15,694 nt of DNA, from NCBI GenBank assembly GCA_013331265.1, contig DUGS01000203.1:22429-38122 (forward strand), read 5' to 3'. Below the pieces are notes generated by a model. The model was not told the DNA's origin. It searched no databases and worked only from the letters and a program-made list of their open reading frames with translations. Positions 14,611 through 15,694 of this stretch are shown in pieces. Made by a program: the position numbers and the translations under genes. This DNA is from Methanosarcina sp. GTDB taxonomy: Archaea; Halobacteriota; Methanosarcinia; Methanosarcinales; Methanosarcinaceae. Every line of letters starts with the position of its first letter. Positions within the stretch are counted from its first letter, which is position 1.

Positions 14611-14928
14611 ATGATAGAAGTAACAGAAAAAGCAGCAACAGAGCTGAAAACACTGTTGGAACAGGAAGGCAAGCCTGAACTTGCGCTCAGAATCTTTGTT
14701 GCTGGAGTAGCATGCAGTGGAGTTCAGTATGGACTGGCCCTCGACGATGAAGTTAAAGAAGACGATATCACAATGGAAAGCAATGGAATAAAGCTGGTAA
14801 TGGCAAAGGATATCGAGAGGAGCTTCTCTGAAGGCAGTATCGATTACATCGAAGATGAAAACGGGAAGGGTTTCCTTATCCGCAACCCCCACGCCGGCGG
14901 ATGCGGTTCCTGCGGCGGATGCCATTAA
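14611..14928 (+). CDS. A-type Fe-S cluster carrier (HesB/IscA family)
   Basis: IscA/HesB-type proteins bind and transfer iron-sulfur clusters during assembly. This 105-residue protein has the family core: IEVTEKAATELKTLL, then RIFVAGVACSGVQYGL with the conserved Cys35, and a central LVMAKDIERSFSEGSIDYIED segment. The C-terminus ends GGCGSCGGCH, giving Cys98, Cys101 and Cys104 instead of the usual CGCG pair. Spacing and number of ligands therefore differ from bacterial IscA. The start at 14611 follows AGAGGTCAT, a strong ribosome-binding site; an ATG at 14590 lies upstream of that site and is less likely. The NAC gene begins 83 nt downstream on the same strand and may share the transcript. Confidence 0.9.
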   Translation: MIEVTEKAATELKTLLEQEGKPELALRIFVAGVACSGVQYGLALDDEVKEDDITMESNGIKLVMAKDIERSFSEGSIDYIEDENGKGFLIRNPHAGGCGSCGGCH

Positions 14929-15011
14929 ATAAGTAAGACTGCGCTGAATGAATAAAATACCCGAACCTGAAGAAGCAAATAAAGAAGTAAAAACAAAGGA
15001 GAAGGAGATCT

Positions 15012-15374
15012 ATGTTTCCAGGAATGGGAGGCGTGGGAGGCCGGGGAATGAACCCGGCTAAAATGAGTAAGATGATGAAGCAGATGGGGATTGATGTTAA
15101 GGAACTTAAGGATGTTGAAGAGGTTATTATAAAGACTGCAGATTCTAACATTATTATTGAGAATGCAAATGTCACTATAATGACAGTCCAGGGTTCGGAA
15201 ACATATCAGATTGTAGGCGATGCAAAGGAAGTCCCCAAATCTCTTGAAATCCCTGCCGAAGATATAAAACTCGTAATGGAGCAGACCGGCGTCTCAGAAG
15301 AAGAAGCCAGGGAAGCCCTGAAGAACTCAAACGGAGATCTGGCAGAAGCCATTGTGGCACTTTCTTCTGCCTGA
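15012..15374 (+). CDS. nac: Archaeal nascent polypeptide-associated complex protein (NAC)
   Basis: Archaeal NAC binds at the ribosomal tunnel exit as a homodimer and contacts emerging polypeptides. The 120-residue protein has the typical Gly/Met-rich N-terminus (FPGMGGVGGRGMNPAKM), a NAC beta domain (about 25-72: VEEVIIKTADSNIIIENANVT) and a C-terminal UBA domain (about 82-118: EDIKLVMEQTGVSEEEAREAL, ending with NGDLAEAIVAL). The length is standard for archaea. AAAGGAGAAGGAGATCT before the ATG is a strong Shine-Dalgarno region, consistent with high expression. It lies downstream of the Fe-S carrier gene. Confidence 0.96.
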   Translation: MFPGMGGVGGRGMNPAKMSKMMKQMGIDVKELKDVEEVIIKTADSNIIIENANVTIMTVQGSETYQIVGDAKEVPKSLEIPAEDIKLVMEQTGVSEEEAREALKNSNGDLAEAIVALSSA

Positions 15375-15694
15375 TTCCTTTTCTCCCCGAATTGCGATTC
15401 GGGAGCCCGCAGTCTGTTTCGCTTTGCTCAAGCAGACTAATTTGTGGTTTGAAAATCTTTACTTTTATCCTTTACTTTCAAACCATATCAATCAGTAGTT
15501 AGGCTTTCCTTCGTTCTTGTTACTCTAAATAGGAAATGAAGAATTTACTTGAGAGAAGTCGTTTTTTAACAGCCCTAGTATAATTCAATAATATCCTTTG
15601 TAAAGCACTTTCGTTTTTAACTTTATACTCAAGTGAACTCAAGTAGAAAAAAAGTTGAAAGAAATAATAACAAAATAGAAGCATAATCAGTCAA
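15375..15694. other. intergenic tail with three successive hairpins
   Basis: No ORF is convincing in these 320 bases. Three inverted repeats come in a row: CCCGAAT-TGCG-ATTCGGG (15386-15403), AGTCTG...CAGACT (about 15411-15438) and TGGTTTGAAA...TTTCAAACCA (15445-15485, 21-base loop). They may include the terminator of the NAC transcript. The rest is AT-rich, with ACTCAAGT repeated at a 10-base interval (15627-15644). Confidence 0.5.
15386..15403 (+). terminator. GC-rich hairpin just after the NAC gene
   Basis: A perfect 7-bp stem (CCCGAAT/ATTCGGG) with a TGCG tetraloop starts 12 nt after the stop codon; CT/AG pairs can extend it past one bulged C. No T-run follows directly, though T-rich sequence comes about 60 nt later. 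It may instead be the first stem of a structured RNA or repeat. Confidence 0.4.

Overview
The window looks like chromosomal DNA of a Methanosarcina-type methanogenic archaeon. It has an AT-rich background with long intergenic stretches, archaeal TATA boxes (TTTATATA-like) about 25-29 nt upstream of several start codons, and Shine-Dalgarno motifs of the GGAGGTGATC type. Its genes are typical of archaea: archaeal NAC, a PIN-ATPase-KH protein of the PINA/COG1855 type, a prokaryotic glycogen debranching enzyme, stand-alone hisH and hisI, and a PKD-bearing subtilase. A C-terminal TnpB remnant of the kind scattered through Methanosarcina genomes is also present. The genus call is inferred from gene content and recalled family resemblance; no search was run.

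Layout. 47-2503 (mostly minus strand): an AIR-synthase-like (PurM/HypE/SelD superfamily) protein, HisH, and a tiny zinc-ribbon ORF. 2625-3776 (plus): a bicistronic unit of two related, membrane-anchored, pilin-like proteins with Ig-like ectodomains, preceded by a palindromic AT-rich promoter region. 3851-4531 (minus): a LysE-family exporter carrying an in-frame 16-residue tandem duplication. 4788-4997 (minus): a dead IS200/IS605 tnpB tail. 5001-7912 (minus): a coiled-coil membrane protein downstream of the PIN/ATPase/KH protein. 8099-8461 (minus): HisI. 8462-8962: a long AT-rich gap. 8963-10925 (plus): a secreted subtilisin-like protease whose propeptide is broken by two frameshifts, each lying in an A-run. 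11041-13020 (minus): glycogen debranching enzyme. 13182-14324 (plus): a protein with a probably inactive restriction-endonuclease-like domain. 14611-15374 (plus): an A-type Fe-S carrier and archaeal NAC. 15375-15694: an intergenic tail with three consecutive hairpins.

How the genes work together. This is mostly a housekeeping neighbourhood of short or single-gene transcription units. HisH and HisI belong to histidine biosynthesis but lie about 6 kb apart. The two pilin-like proteins are the clearest functional pair. The protease also acts outside the cell and carries a similar Ig-like C-terminal domain. I see no defence island, CRISPR array, rRNA or tRNA. The least ordinary items are the doubly frameshifted subtilase, the tnpB tail that keeps the part of the element expected to encode the omega RNA, the LysE duplication, the pilin-like pair, and the nuclease-like protein with a repeated C-terminal module.
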